Source: Margaritifera margaritifera (Eukaryota; Mollusca; Bivalvia; Unionida; Margaritiferidae). Taken from it: a DNA stretch of 64,000 nucleotides. How positions within the stretch are numbered: position 1 is the stretch's first letter; each line of letters starts with the position of its first letter. This document shows, piece after piece, positions 42,001 through 55,800 of the stretch. The notes below the pieces were generated by a model. That model saw only the letters and a list, made by a program, of their open reading frames with translations, did not search any database and was not told the DNA's origin. A program made the translations under genes and the position numbers. The DNA is taken from the NCBI GenBank assembly GCA_029931535.1, contig JAQPZY010001297.1, positions 1,860,001-1,924,000 of the forward strand. The letters are read 5' to 3'.

Positions 42001-45000
42001 CTTTATGATAATAATGACGATATCAGACCCTGACTATACATTTTATGCATGTGCAGGTTATCATGGTAACTGGTGACCATCCGATCACAGCTAAGGCCGT
42101 TGCTAAAGGACTAGGAATCATCTCTGAGGGTAGTATGACTGTTGAGGACATAGCTGCTGAACGTGGAATTCCACCAGAAGACGTGGATCCAAGGTAATAC
42201 AACCTATACGTATAATCTACAACTTGTAAGATTTATCCATAAAATCCAGGCTACACATAATATTCCTCTGATTTCTTGTAGTCACGCCATGAGAGCAAGT
42301 GAAAAGTGTCAATTTTGCATTCCACAAAATAAACTTTGCATCAACATTTTACCGAGATTTTCTAGCAAGTCCTTGTTAAGTCACAGGTAATCATTTCGCA
42401 CAACACCTATTAAGGTTAAAAGACATATGTATGTATACAAATTCCAGATCTAAAATTTTGCAGTGGAGTACATTTCTTTACAGCCATTGCAACAAGTATA
42501 GTTTGCTGATGATTATCGGTAAATAATCCTTCCTAATTGCAATCTTCCTGTTATTTACTCAGTAATGATGAAAATTGCTAGAAGATGATACAGTTGATAT
42601 TTTGTAATACAAATGGTACTTTATCCAGGAAATAGTTTAATATGGAACCGGAGAAATGTGTAAAGGGTTCACTTTTAGCAAGGTTTGGATTCGGAACCTC
42701 AGTAGTACTAGGTCAAAAGAATACAAATAAATATATAATTAATTGAACTTATTTTTTAAATCATCTGATGAACATATACTTGATTTAGAGTGGTTTCAGT
42801 TTCAAGACAAGCCTAAGTAGCCTAATACCAACTGATAGTATCAATTGGTAATTAGAGCTGGTTTTGCACCTTTGATGCATTGATAAATCATAACATTTTC
42901 TCTGACAATAGTATATCATGGTGATGACTTGAACTACGAAAACATTATGATACAGCAGTCCTCATCTTATGAGACAATCCCATATGCACTGGGAAGCTTT
43001 TCCCGCACGGGGGTGGCCACTTTGGGAGGATAGAATTATAAAAATGCACTATATTAGTATGGAGCAAGGTGACCTCTGACCAGGGTGTTGCATCGCCAGA
43101 GAGAGACCATTATTAGAATGAAACATAAACTAAATGATATACAGTGTCAGAAAATGAACTTCTTGTTGTCTTTTCAGCCCTTCAAATGAAGTCGACAACA
43201 AGGCTGCTTAAACCATATTTAAGAATGGTCTCCTTGCCAACTATGTATAAGTATCAGTTATTAATTCTCTAGAGGTTTGAAACATTATACCATATTTATT
43301 CTTACCGAAAAGATTTATTATTTTATCACCCTTAAAGTGTATAATTGAAGTGTCTGTAAATCATAAAAATAAATTGTTGCAATGAGACAAGTGATACTTG
43401 TTTACAAACAAGGTTTGGTATATTTATAGTTCCTCTGGTCATATACCTGAAGAGTTCATTCGATGGCCTTTTGTCTGTGTCTGGTTTCCTTTAGTAGAAG
43501 TTTGTTGTTGCTGCTCCTCCTAAAATTACAGGGGGAATTGCAACCAAAGTTTACAGACACATTTATCCCAATGTCTAGTTGGTCCTATAAGAAAATGGTG
43601 CCCATTGGACACTCAATATGGCGACCATTGCGGTCATTTTTAATATCTTGTCATCGCTACTACTCCCAATTGAATCGTTTTATCGACATGGATTTTTCAC
43701 TAACATACTTCCTGTAACGTCAAGTTGGTCGTAAATAAACATAACGCCAAATTGACATCCAGTATGGTTGCCATGGTACCCATTTTTGAAAATCTCATTA
43801 ATGTTACTATTCCCTAATGGATGTTCATATTGACACGGTGCTTTCACTGAAAGACTTCTTGTGATGTTTGGTTGGTCTTAAAAAAATAGTCCCCACCTGA
43901 TATCAAATATGGCCACAATGGGACACATTTTTGAAACCTAATTATTACTCCTTCTGAATGGATAGTCATATCGACATGGAATGTTCAACAAAAGACTAAT
44001 TATGATGTATAGTTGGTCCTAAATGAAAATGGTCCTTTTTTGACCTCCAATATGGCTTCCATGGTGACCATCTTGAAATTGTTTTTATTACTACTCCCCT
44101 GAATGGATGGTCATATCAACATGGGATTTTTCACCAAATTAATAATTATGATGTGTACTTGAATCTAAATAAAAATGGTGCCAATCTGACTTCCAAGATG
44201 ACCACTATGGCAGCCATCTTGAAAATCTTGTCACTACTCCTAGATGGAAAGCCATATCAATTCACCAGAAGTCTTCTTGAAGTGTTTCGTTACTCCTGAA
44301 TGAAATTAATGCCAGTGTAACATCCAATAAAGTTGAAATTGATGCCAATGTAACATCCAATAAAGTTGAAATTGATGCCAATGTAACATGCAATAAAGCA
44401 ATCGTTATGGCCATCTTGAAAATCTTGTTATCGCTCCTCCTTTTGAATGGATTGTTATATTGACTTGGAAGTTTCAACAAGAGATTTAATATGGCTAGTT
44501 GGTTCTAAATGAAAATGGTACCAATCTTACATCCAGTTTGACACCAGATTGTTTCAGCAGTTGGCCGTTAAAGGTAGAAATGGTCTCATCTTGTTTCCAG
44601 GAAATTCTTTTCTAGAGTGTCACTCTTTTCGAGGGATTATTGTGCAGTGTATGTATGTTATACATATTGCGATACAGCATGGCTGATGATACCCAGTTCT
44701 ATTGGTAATGTACAGAATTGCAATTTCAGAGAAGCAAAAGCTGCTGTTCTCCATGGAAGTGACCTGAGAGACATGACCCCAGCTCAGATTGATGAATTCT
44801 TGAGGAACCACTCAGAAATTGTGTTCGCACGAACTTCACCTCAGCAGAAATTGATCATTGTAGAGGGTTGCCAGCGACAGGGGGCTATTGTGGCTGTAAC
44901 TGGAGATGGAGTTAATGACTCAACTGCCCTAAAGAAGGCTGATATTGGTGAGACACTTTTCCCAAAAAGATAAAGATGAACAAGAATCCATTATGACGCA

Positions 45001-48000
45001 CTTGTAACAATAATGAAATCTGTTGCATAGGTTGTGAAAATTGTTTCTTTATATACAGGAACAATACAGTTTATTTCATATCTTAAATACAAACCAGAGC
45101 ATTTTTATTGCTTTTAATATATAAAAAAAGAATTGATAAACAAACCGGGTACTGTACATTTGAATCAGAGACTTGACTATTTTTAGAAATTATAAGCTTC
45201 ATCTTTTACCAGATTATAATTTGTTATCAGTAGGAATTTCACTTCTATATTGTTATTAAATAAGTATTTGAAAGGTGTTTGATAAATATATGTAGGCTAC
45301 ATCATTGATGCATTCAAAAGGCTCGATGTAACATTTTCAGCATCATAGTTGTTAAATGTATATTTGATCAGATCACATATAAAGAGCAACTGACTTTCAT
45401 CCTTTTCATTATCAACCTGCTATATTACCAATTCATTTTCTAGCCAAGCCATAAACATTTACAAAACTGTAACATTTTTGGGTGATACTGTTGCATTTAC
45501 TTATCCGTGTATTTTTAGCTGGCTACTTCAGAAGGAAACGAGAAGATTGAACCTTCTAAAAAGCAACCGATTTTGCGTTGTGAGAAGCAAATTCTTTAAA
45601 TCTACATAAAGGTAGAAGCAGTATCTAACTTCATGCAGTCGTGATTACTACCCTTGATTATATTTCTATATTTCTCTAGGTTTTGCTATGGGTATTGCTG
45701 GTAGTGATGTTAGCAAACAGGCGGCTGATATTATTCTGTTGGACGACAACTTTGCCTCCATAGTAACTGGTATTGAAGAAGGTGTGTACCATACACATAC
45801 GTGTACTTGAATGCAAACAGTTTGAAGACACAAATCTATTCATACAGTTATTCGAGTTGATTCCAAAGGTGATGGTATACTTTGAATTTACGTTATTAAC
45901 AGTGTACCAATTTTATGTACTTTGTGATTATGACAAATCATTAATCTTAAAATCCAATGAAATGAACTCACATAAGCTCCAGATGAAAAGGTAATTTTTA
46001 ACAAAATCATAAAAATTGATACCTACGAAAATAACAAAACATTATTATTCCAGAATTGCAATGAAATTACTATAGGATCAAATGAATATGGTTGGATGTT
46101 TACCTAAGTTTAAATTTCACCTAATCACTCAGAAAGTAAATATAGTTCGAAGAACCATGACATAGAATAACAGCTGATTGAAACACACTATCAAACCTAC
46201 AGTGCAATAATTTATGATAGTGGAGTTGCTTGTAAAGTCTTTCATATCCTTTGTTTCGCAACAAAGGTGAGTGTTGCATCCCAGGAAGGACTCTGCTACT
46301 GCAGTTTTTGAACTCTTAATCGGTGATTTAATCTCGGGTTGCAATGTTTGATCTGAAGTCACGGAGGTGGTGGAATACATTATTGTTATTATTATAGGGT
46401 TGATACAAACAAATCTTGACGTAACGTACACTAGAAACTGAATAAGACACAGCAGTAGTCCCCATAATTTACCAGTGTGTAAACATATTCATAATTTACC
46501 AGTGTGTAAACATATTCATAATTTACCAGTGTGTAAACATATTCATACTTTATCAGTGAGTAAACATGTTCATAATTTACCAGTGTGTAAATATATTCAA
46601 GAGCAGTATCAGTTGACAGATTACAGCCAATCACATGGCAGAAACGCAGTCATTTCATAACAGTTGGAATTATCGATAAAGAATTAATCTGTACTGGGCC
46701 TAATGAAAGAGATTTATTTTTGAGTCACTGACAAGTAGCTTTTAAAAACTGTTGCAGGGAAAACCTTGACATAAAATTAGTTTTAAGATGCTTATAGTAT
46801 CATGTAGATCTACAAACATTATTTGCCTTTTTATCATGGTACATTCTCAGCCAGTACCTTCAGATTACTGCTGTAGGAGTAACATAGGTCAGATGAAACT
46901 TGACGAGAAGAACTTGAGCAGAAAATTGTCCTTTACTTTATAATAATCTTTTTCAGACAGAATATCCCAACATAGGTTTTATTAGCATGACAATCATACT
47001 CCAAAATGGATGACTGCCAATAATTTAAACGAAGCTATTGTTCGAGGATTTGTCTTGATTGTACCCCAGATATAATTTCTGCCAATAATTCTATATTAGA
47101 AAAATGCAACATTTTGACATTTAAGATATCAAGTCCAAATTATAATGACTGTATACATTTTAGACCCACAAACATGTGACATAAACAGACCTCCCAACCC
47201 TAAAAAGACCTCAGTGAGGCAGTGGATATTTTTCCACAAGTTGGATCAGTAATTTGAAACAATATATAGACTGATATTGTCAACTTTATGAATGTGCATT
47301 TTAAAAGTATAGAAGCATGGTCTGGTGTAGTAATGCTGACATGTGTTCAGCTAAAGAAAGGTCGTAACTTCACCCTTAATAACCTCAAGTTCAAATTCAG
47401 GAACTGCAGTTCTGAACCCAATGACTTAATGCTAGATCTCAACTGTATGTAATATTTGTATTTTGGTATTCGTCAGGAGACAGTAATCCTATGTACATCA
47501 TGAGTAATACTCAAATCAACACAACACAATGTGGTGCAAATGCAGTTGTTATATTTCCTGCTTTTTGAGCACGACTAAGTATCTGAGTATTCTTTTTTTA
47601 GACCTTTTGTGCTCATGATTACAATTGTTCCTTTCGCTTCCAACGTGCTTTCGTTTCATAACCTGTTCAGATGATACAATCAAATAAAAGCAAAATTGCA
47701 TGAAAATTTTCCATGAAAATCATAACGAGATTAAAGCGTCGAAAGTACCCACTGTACGTTGGTCTGTTTCGTGACGAACTACACAGTCTAAATACAGAGC
47801 AGGTCGATATCTGGATTTTGCCAGAACAAAAATATTTGTGTATATTTTGAACTTGTTCCATAATTCTGTAATTTGAGGTTCATTTTTCTTAAGCCTGGCG
47901 GTATAATATATTTTTTTCTTTCGTCAAACAAGTTTCTTATTTAGTCCTTTTTATCTGCTTGTCATAAATCAAAGCGCATTATGTTGCGATTATCCATCCA

Positions 48001-49593
48001 TCTGTTACCAATTTAGTGTTGTCCACCATGTACAATTTGCAGACATCGCATATCGCATATCTAGACCAAACTTTGTGGATAGCTTGCACTTGAGATAAGG
48101 AAGAAACCTATTGATATCAGGGTAAAAGATCAAGGTCACTGTGACCGAAAGGATACAAATTACTTTTTATGGAATGAGTTATACACAAGTTGTACATCAC
48201 AAACTAGGACCAAACTTTGTGGATTGTTTGCACTCGGGATAAGGAAGAATCCCATCAATTTTGGGGTCTGAAGGACATATGTCAAGGTCACGGACTGTAA
48301 GAAAAAAAATGATTTCTACAGAAATGTTTTAGTTATCACTCATGTGCCTTCATCCAAAGTTGACGATAATTTGTATGTGTAGTAAGAAGGAAGCATTTTG
48401 AGTTGGGGGTCAGAAAAAGGTCAAAGGTCACAGTCATTTTGACTGAAAGAAGAATTTTGATTTGTAACATGATAATTTTACTACATTGACCAGATAATGT
48501 GGAGGGCTGGTTTATACTTAAGGCATGTATGAGGCCTGTTGATTTTTGGGTCTAAAGGTCAAGATTCTTGGTGTTAAAAAATGGGTTTTGCGGAATAATT
48601 TGAACACACTTTTTGTGGATGGCTTGCACTTCATGTAATGAAGAAACCTAGAGATTTTTGGAGTCTAAAGATCAGCAGTCACAGACATGGTAAGTTCAAT
48701 AAGAAAAACATGGTTTATGCACATCAAGTTTAGTTTTAAGACTGCATACATTGACCAGAGGTGGATCTCACTGAGACCACTTGGTCAGTAATTGTCAGCC
48801 ATACAATACTATTGCCTAAATGAAGGACTATTAAACATGATGTTAACTCAGAAATGTGTAATAGGCCCGATGCTCCTTCACGTCATAAGAGGCAACTAAT
48901 GGAGACAACCTTTTTGCCCTGAGATGTGTCCTATGTTGACGTTCCAGTTGAGAAGGTATTGGACGTTTTAAAAGAGTGCAATTTATATATAAAAAATAGA
49001 CTTTGTAATTTAAGGCTTTTACCCTTTTAAATCTCCTCCACAAAGTAGAGAAAAGCTGTTATACTACCAACTGTGCTGGTTTCCACACAGATAAAATCAC
49101 ATACATATGTACACCCTCAGTGAATATCAACCTTTCTTTCTGCCTATGTCCCGGGCAACAGTCTGCAGTGCGTTTCACATCACCAACCCCGAGGGGAGGG
49201 GGCTGAGAGGACCAAATTGGTACATACATGTAGATTATTTGTACTTGCTTGGTCACGTGTTTTCATTTAGCTAAGATTTTGTGCACACTATATTAATACA
49301 GTTACATCTGGAATCGTCGAGGGTGGTGAGGGTGTGGATCTTGACATTTACTACTGCATCCTTATTACAAATGCAGGTCAATGTGACCTATATTTCATGC
49401 ATCACTGACTTTGGTGAAATGCTACAATTGAAGTCTATTTCTCAAGCTCTGTTCATGACAGAATCAACAACTATATGATTGTATATAACTTTTATCTCTA
49501 TTAGTGCCACACCCTTACCACAAAGGATGGTCACTGACCTAATTTTACAGTTGATTTGCTTAAGTTAAGTTTTAGTATTGAGCTCATGACCAA

Positions 49594-49665
<72 letters not shown>

Positions 49666-49794
49666 ACCTAAATTCATAAAAGTTGATGAAGGGATGTATC
49701 TCAGTACCACATCCTTACCACAAGGTATGGTCACTAACCTAATTTTTATAGTTTAGTTGCTTAGATTAAAATTTTGCATTTAGCTCATCACCAA

Positions 49795-49866
<72 letters not shown>

Positions 49867-52800
49867 ACAGAAACATACACCTAAAATCATGAAAGTTGGT
49901 GAGGGAATGTATCTTGATTATTACTACAGCCTCATTACAAAGTTAGATCACTGTGACCCATATTTCATGTTTCATTGACTTTGGTTAAATTGTGCATTTT
50001 AGGTTTATTTCTTAAGCTCAGGGTTACCACGTTATCGGGAAAAAGTTGGGAACAATTGTACGTTTTCGTTCCCAACCGGGAAAAGCCCTTGAATTTTGCA
50101 AACGTTGATCAATGTCGAGGGAAATCTGAGAATTTTCAGCCGCCACTTGATCACTACAATAATGCGTAATTGAGTCGCAACTGAGCTGATCGGAAGTTAA
50201 ATTTATTGAGTTCTTACCGAAACGTTTGGAGGTTGCAGAACTTTTCAGTTAGTTCATATACAATTGCTTTATGGATCATATGGGTGCTTGCCCCAACCAG
50301 ATTTGTATAGTTTATCCAAATGATCAGGCGACTGAATTGGTCAAGTAGACTTGTTACCTCTAAGTCTGCACAATATCGGTATATGGTTTTATGTAGAGGG
50401 TCTGAAGACCAGTCTTGCATCACAGTGTGTAAAAACAATCAGCTGTGACGTGTGATCGTGGTGAGTGTAAGAGAAAAATAATAAAGCTTTTCTTCCGCAG
50501 TTTTCCTATTGATATGCAAAATTAACTAAAATGCATTGTGTTAAATATTTGCTTATTGGAAGTTTGGTAACTGGCAACACCGTGTTAGGCATTATTATAA
50601 ATAGTAACCTTAGCCTCCAACAACTCGCTTTTGCGGTGAATTGTACTCTCAGACTTTGCTAAATATTTCAGTGATGATTCCAACATTACAATTTTTGGAA
50701 TCCAATCCCTAGAATTGGAAAACGAGTGTTTTGGGGAAATGTTTTACAGTCATGTGGTTGAACCTACTACCCCCCTCCACTCGTAATTTTTGTTGCAATT
50801 TCTTTTCCGATGTACCTTTATAACAGATTTAATAATTAATGTCACAAACGTTTGATTATAGTGTAAACCAGAATTAGTTCTATAATTCTGTTCTTGTTTT
50901 GTAGAGAATGCTTTCTTAAATTGCAGCGGTAGTAGTTGTTGTGTTCTTGCAATAAAATAGGTTTTTTAGTAACAAGTTGCTAATATGAAGCAAATTTATC
51001 TGTTTATTCGTTTAACATAATATAAGTATAGGCTCCATTATAATAATTATGTTTGTCACTTACAGGTGCTACTGGAATAAAGGTACCATGTGACCATGTG
51101 ACACCGTTAGTTTCAAATCAGAAAAAAATTCTGTTCTGTTTAAAAGTATAGGAATCTTTGCAGCATATTCATCAAGCAGACATAATCATCAAACTAGGAT
51201 AATGACCCACCTTTAAACCTATGTTCCCTTTGCAATACAACCCCTACCCCAACCCCTCCAACCCCCCATGAAATGAAATGTCATGAAAAGCACAATTTGG
51301 TTCATTAGAAGTAAAGCTGTGGAAAGAGTCATTTAGGGTTTCACGCAAGACCATGTGCCTCCTAGCATATCTCGGCAAACGAATCTCGGGCTGCGTGTTG
51401 AATTTAAGTAATTGAAAGCACAAAATGTGTGTATCGATCATTACCAATATTGTCAACTCTCAGACCAGCTAGTAAAAACATGTATAAGTAAGGAACACAT
51501 ATCTTTCGCTATGGAAATGGGAGAGTTCACTGCTCGCTTGTCAGCTTTTCGACAATGCACATATCTTGGAAAATCCGAATACTTACATGGTCTACGCTTA
51601 GGGTGATTCGGACGAAATAGTGGCCTTAACGCGAAGTTGACTTCGCCTTGTATTGACTTGAAAACATCCCCCCCCACACGTCCTTTTGTATCAATACAAT
51701 GCATTAAAAATCATAGTAAAACGTCTACCTTTTGCAACGTTCTCCTTCAAAGATTAAGGCGGGATTATAGGATAAGAAGTTTTATGTCCTGTAGTCAATT
51801 TTGCTGCTAATGTGATTATCATAAATACCATAAATGGCATTGTTTTTCTACAACATTTCTGCCGAAAATCACAACTGAAAAACTTAATCTGTGTAGTCTA
51901 ATCTGAAGCCCAATCGGAAGCTAATTATTACTCAATGGACGTGTACAGGTCCATTACTAATTAAATTAATCATTGTATCCAGTATTTAATCATACAGACG
52001 TATGAAAAGAGGCCTTCTGGTATTGAAATGGTTGCCGATGTTCGACTGTAACCTTTTTTAAGATTGCCGTTTTATGTTTTACAACAACTGTAGTGAAGCA
52101 GTATATGAAGAGTGTAAATATTTCTTTTATAAACTTGTAATAGTATTTCATCATCTTAATCACCTGACATGAAAATATGGAAAACAATAGTTTGAGGTGA
52201 CTATTGTAAACTTTGTGCATCATCTTATCACTTTTGTGCCAACTTTGCCCTATTCTGGCTAGAGAGATGTAATTTCCCCCAAATATTGGAACTTTGCTTG
52301 GATTAAATGCACTTAAAAGCAGTAACAAGCTGAATGGAATGAGGTAAATGTTCTGGCTAGCAAGAGTTACTAGCGTTCGATTGGGATATTTGAAAATACA
52401 AATTCTGACGTTGCCAGGCAGCTCAATTAATATATCATCATACTGGGCATATGTTCAATGCATAATCCCACGCTATGGGTATCCTTGACAATGAATGCAT
52501 TAAATGTACAGTCCATAGTCAGATAACATTCTAAAAAGCAGTTAGGGCACCAACTAAACATAAGTGGAATTTTTAAAAAATAGTTCTTTTATATTTCATG
52601 ATACATAATTTTTTAAGGGCTTCTGTCCAAATTTATAACAACTCTTGCCTGAAAGACTTTCTTTATAGAAAACATATGCAGATAAGCAGAGTAAAGCTAA
52701 CATTTTTATTCCGTAAATTAAAATGAGTTACATACACATTTATATACATTTTAACAGTTATACTTGTTTCTAGTGATAGATCCTGTGTTTTGGTACATGG

Positions 52801-55800
52801 TCATATGATTAGTTCAGATGTTATGGGAGAGTCTCAAAGCAGTTTTTAAAAATGCACTTTTTCTAAAGGAAAATGTTTTTTATTCCGTTCAGTAAGTGAT
52901 CCTTGAAAAAATCAATTTCACCCAGGATAAAAACCCGAAAGACCTGGAATTGTTTTTTTCTCAAAAGAACATGGGAACCCATGTAAGGTCTGTTCATGCT
53001 AGAATCATCATCCTAAATGATTGTATGTATCTCTGTTTCATACACTCACCACAGAAAAATGCCACTGTGACCTACCTTTTCAGATTGATAGGGTTGGGTT
53101 AAGTTTTGGCTTTTAGCTCATGACCCAATAGGGTGTAGCACCCTTTATATATAATGTTATACCTAAATTCATGAAACTTGGTGAGAGGAGACATTTTAAC
53201 GAGTACTACATCTTCATTACAAAAATAGGGTAATGTGATCCATAGTTGATACTTCACTGCCTTGGTTTCAGTTTCAAACACTGTTTATGTCATCAAACAA
53301 TGTGACTGTATACATCCATATTAGGACCACACCCTGACAACAACAAAAAAGGTAATTCTGACCTACCTTTAACATTTTACTGGCTTATGTAACATATGAA
53401 AAAAGGTCGATATGACCTATATTTCACATTTTACTGGCTTGGGTTTAAATGTTAAATTTAGTTCATGACCACCTAGGATGTTAGCATGCCGTGTGCACAC
53501 ATATGTTTTTGGCATGCTTTTGATACTATCCTAAATATATTAATGAACGGAGCCTGAAAATGAACATTAAGCACAAAGTCATGATGCAGGAAATATGGTC
53601 GATATTGACCTACTGCTAAAATGAGGGAGTTGTGTTCATAAAGAGCATTGATTACACTATGGTTTCTTTCATCTTTGTTTTGTATGCCTTTTTAATACCT
53701 GAACTTTGCCTAATATAGCCAGGATTGTACTGATTTGCCATTGAACCATATACATACATGTTGCTTTTTTTCAAGTCCTCACTTTTGTGAAGAAATTTTG
53801 ATCAGGATTTTGGTATTGTGATTTTTTAATTATTTAGATCTCGTTTTTTCACTAGGCCGTTTGATCTTTGACAACTTGAAGAAGTCCATTGCTTACACCC
53901 TGACTTCCAACATTCCTGAGATCAGTTCATTCTTGGTTTTTATCCTACTTGATATACCACTGCCATTAGGAACCATCACCATTTTGTGTATTGACTTGGG
54001 AACTGACATGGTACCTGCCATCTCCCTGGCTTATGAGAGTGCAGAGAATGATATCATGAAGAGACAGCCTCGCGATCCGATCAAGGACAAGCTTGTCAAT
54101 GAGAGGTTATTACCAGTTATTAAGTTATTACCAGTTAATCTATTTCTACGTATATTTCTGATGAGGTATTATTGTATTCACTTAAGTTGTTGATCAAATG
54201 TTCCTACTTGTCATGACGAAATTTATACTTTTCATATTTTGCATTGAATTGAACCAGCTGACCAACAAAAATGTATCCTTTACCACAAAACCAGCAGACA
54301 TTTGTAACTCTGCTGGTCATACACCATAAGAGGTTATGCCGTGGCCTTTCGTTCTGCGCCTTTTAGCACATGTTTGTTATCGCTGCTTCTACTACTGAGG
54401 GGAATGCCACCAATCTTTACAAACGTGCTCGTTCTAAAGTCTAGTTGGTCCGAAATAAAAATCGTGTGAATTTCCCGCAAATATAACCACCATGATATCC
54501 ATTGCTACTTCTCTTTAATAGTGGTCATATTGATATGGGGTTTTCGCTAAAAGACTTGTTGTAATGTGCAGATGGTCTTAAATAAAAATGGTGGCAATCG
54601 GTAATCCTGTATGGATGCCATGGTACCATTATTGAGAAATCTTATCATTACTATTGATAAACAAATGATCGTATTGATGTGGAGGTTTCAATAAAAGACT
54701 TCTGTGTGTTTCGTCTAGGATTCCCACTTGTTGGATTTGTACAAACTAGACATCAAGTCCCACAAATAAGATTGAATGTCCCAATGAACAAGGCGGCTGT
54801 AACCGTTAATCTAATAGGTGTGCCAGCCTTTAAATGCTGAATTTGTCAATGAAAGTGTTTATAAAAATGAACAAAATCCATAACGTGGTCTTTTCCAGTT
54901 GTACAGGTTGCTATTCTTGGCCTGTCTGGTTTTCTTTCCCCCATTCTCCTGGATCATTTGGACATAATTGTGTTTATATGCTATAAAGCATCTTTTGTAG
55001 TAGTCTCAAGAAAAATAGGAAACAAATTAAAGTTATGTCTTAATGTAACTTCTACCCATGCTTTATTAACATGTTTTACTAAAAGAAAATAAATTTGTAC
55101 TTCAGGCGATTTGCACAAGTCACGTCCTTTCAGTACTAGATATGACGCTGATATATAACCGCTTGCACTTCAAGGACAGTAGAGTTGTGCTAAGAGATAG
55201 GTATGAAAACAATGGATAACTAATTTCTTTACCAAGTATCACGCTTAGACCGTGAAGGCAATAAAAAAATCACCGCAAAGACAACTAGCCAGTTAAACCC
55301 ACAACAGTCAAATTCAACTTGAAACTTCCAATGACGACTTGGATTCTAAAATAACGAAAACAAAGAAGAAAAGCATTATCCCACCCTCAAGAAACCATTT
55401 GAAACTTTGCAGAGACTGATTACTATGATGTTGGAGAAGCATACAATTAAAGACTGACTTTTGTACTGTTAGATCATGGTCAGAGGCATCTGATATGAGA
55501 ATATTTAAATAAAGAGCTTAATTTATCTGACTTTTTTATGTGAATAACAGGTAGTATCTATTTTGTAAACGATGTCGTAATTTATTACAAGGTTGACCCA
55601 TTATGATCACATCATTGGCCCACTTTTTGAAATGAATGGGGCCATTTGGCCCATTTTTCTTCAAATCTGGCTGAAACATTGTTTTTAGCTCTCCTGGTCA
55701 TCGACCAAGAGTTTATGGGATCGTCTGATATAAGTCGTCTGTCGTCCGTCCGTTTGTTATCGCTACTCTTCTAAACTACTTGGAGGATTGTCATGAAACT

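Noticed and set aside
42960..43110. GC-rich patch resembling a small nuclear RNA (CTGGGAAGCTTTTCCCG)
   Set aside because: Short local palindrome only; no promoter elements, Sm site or recognisable snRNA order.
44262..44480. Minus-strand frame with a repeated 11-residue motif
   Set aside because: Caused by a 33-bp triplication inside a noncoding family 1 unit.
46129..46431. 100-codon minus-strand frame
   Set aside because: Composition like intron; no motif or conserved block recognised.
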